Source: Thermoanaerobacterales bacterium (GTDB taxonomy: Bacteria; Bacillota; Thermosediminibacteria; Thermosediminibacterales; Tepidanaerobacteraceae). From it: a stretch of 7,055 nt of DNA. The notes beneath the pieces are model-generated. The model saw only the letters and a program-made list of their open reading frames with translations, was not told the DNA's origin and did not search any database. The stretch covers positions 1 through 7,055 of the forward strand of contig DUTQ01000213.1 of the NCBI GenBank assembly GCA_012841995.1, given 5' to 3'. Position numbers and translations under genes: made by a program. Of this stretch, positions 6,796 through 7,055 are shown in pieces; the stretch's first letter is position 1; each line of letters starts with the position of its first letter.

Positions 6796-7035
6796 ATGGG
6801 GAAACTGGCTTTTATCTTTCCAGGTCAAGGTTCACAATATGTTGGTATGGGTAAGGATATATGTGATAACTTTTTGTGTGCTAAGAAGATTTTTGAAAGA
6901 GCCGATGAGGTTTTACATTATGATATTTCAAAAATATGTTTTAATGGTCCTGAGGATGTATTAAAACAAACAGTAAATACTCAACCGGCCATATTAGTAC
7001 ATAGTATTGCTTGTTATGAAATATTAGCAGATTAG
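6796..7035 (+). CDS. fabD: Malonyl-CoA:ACP transacylase (FabD), N-terminal part, open frame ends early
   Basis: FabD moves malonyl groups from CoA to ACP, supplying every elongation step. Only the first 79 of the roughly 310 residues usual in the family are read before a TAG at 7033. The N-terminus is clearly FabD: LAFIFPGQGSQYVGMG (4-19), with Gln11 of the oxyanion-hole GQGSQ motif, and NTQPAILVHS (61-70). The catalytic GHSLG serine motif lies beyond the visible sequence. AGGAGGCG (6780-6787) overlaps the fabK stop and ends 8 bases before ATG 6796. The stop is unexpected: the +1 frame from 7031 encodes ISPATICG, which fits the segment preceding GHSLG in the family, so the gene appears frameshifted near 7030. 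The gene also runs off the window, so whether it is functional cannot be decided here. Confidence 0.88.
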   Translation: MGKLAFIFPGQGSQYVGMGKDICDNFLCAKKIFERADEVLHYDISKICFNGPEDVLKQTVNTQPAILVHSIACYEILAD

Positions 7036-7055
7036 TCCTGCAACCATATGTGGTA
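7031..7055 (+). other. Out-of-frame continuation of fabD
   Basis: Read from 7031, the bases encode ISPATICG, which resembles the family sequence between the EILAD-like helix and GHSLGEY (B. subtilis reads GITPDFTAGHS, as I recall it). This is one base off the fabD frame, and about two residues are missing at the junction. A loss of 2 or 8 bases between AT copies would explain it. The very last bases do not lead cleanly into GHS in either frame, which hints at poor sequence quality at the end. Confidence 0.55.

Noticed and set aside
1..7055. Mobile element, CRISPR array, tRNA, toxin-antitoxin or defence system
   Set aside because: Every interval is filled by conserved housekeeping genes or short regulatory gaps, and no such repeats, RNA folds or protein motifs were seen.

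Overview
The window is a compact, AT-rich run of nine genes, all on the + strand: pta, ackA, yceD (DUF177), rpmF, fapR, plsX, fabH, fabK and the 5' part of fabD. Strong AGGAGG-type ribosome binding sites, three TTG starts, FapR control, an FMN-type enoyl reductase (FabK) in place of FabI, and the pta-ackA / yceD-rpmF / plsX-fab order all suggest a low-GC Gram-positive anaerobe of the Firmicutes, most likely class Clostridia. The sequence alone does not let me name a genus.

Layout: (1) 64-2286, pta-ackA, the acetyl-CoA to acetate and ATP pathway, separated by a 33-base gap. (2) 2287-2354, a gap with a promoter that matches the sigma-A consensus at every base (TTGACA, 17 bases, TATAAT). It should start a short yceD-rpmF transcript, which ends at an intrinsic terminator at 3079-3120. 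(3) 3121-3218, a regulatory gap with a sigma-A-like promoter (TTGATT, 17 bases, TATACT) and, directly after its -10 box, a 17-bp sequence closely resembling the FapR operator. (4) 3219 to the window end, fapR-plsX-fabH-fabK-fabD, a fatty acid and phospholipid synthesis operon. fapR/plsX and plsX/fabH overlap by 4 bases each, which suggests translational coupling.

How they work together: Pta and AckA handle acetyl-CoA, acetyl phosphate and acetate. The fab genes elongate acyl chains from the same acetyl-CoA pool: FabD loads malonyl groups onto ACP, FabH starts the chain, FabK carries out the last reduction of each cycle, and PlsX makes acyl phosphate from acyl-ACP for phospholipid synthesis. 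FapR, the first gene, senses malonyl-CoA and probably represses its own operon through the operator at 3173-3189. Between the two metabolic blocks lies the widely conserved yceD-rpmF ribosome pair.

The region is largely ordinary and I see no undescribed system. The points most worth a second look are the FapR operator/promoter layout, the perfect-consensus promoter inside the cluster, and an apparent frameshift in fabD in the last 25 bases, which may be real or a sequence-end error. No stretch over 300 bases lacks a gene.
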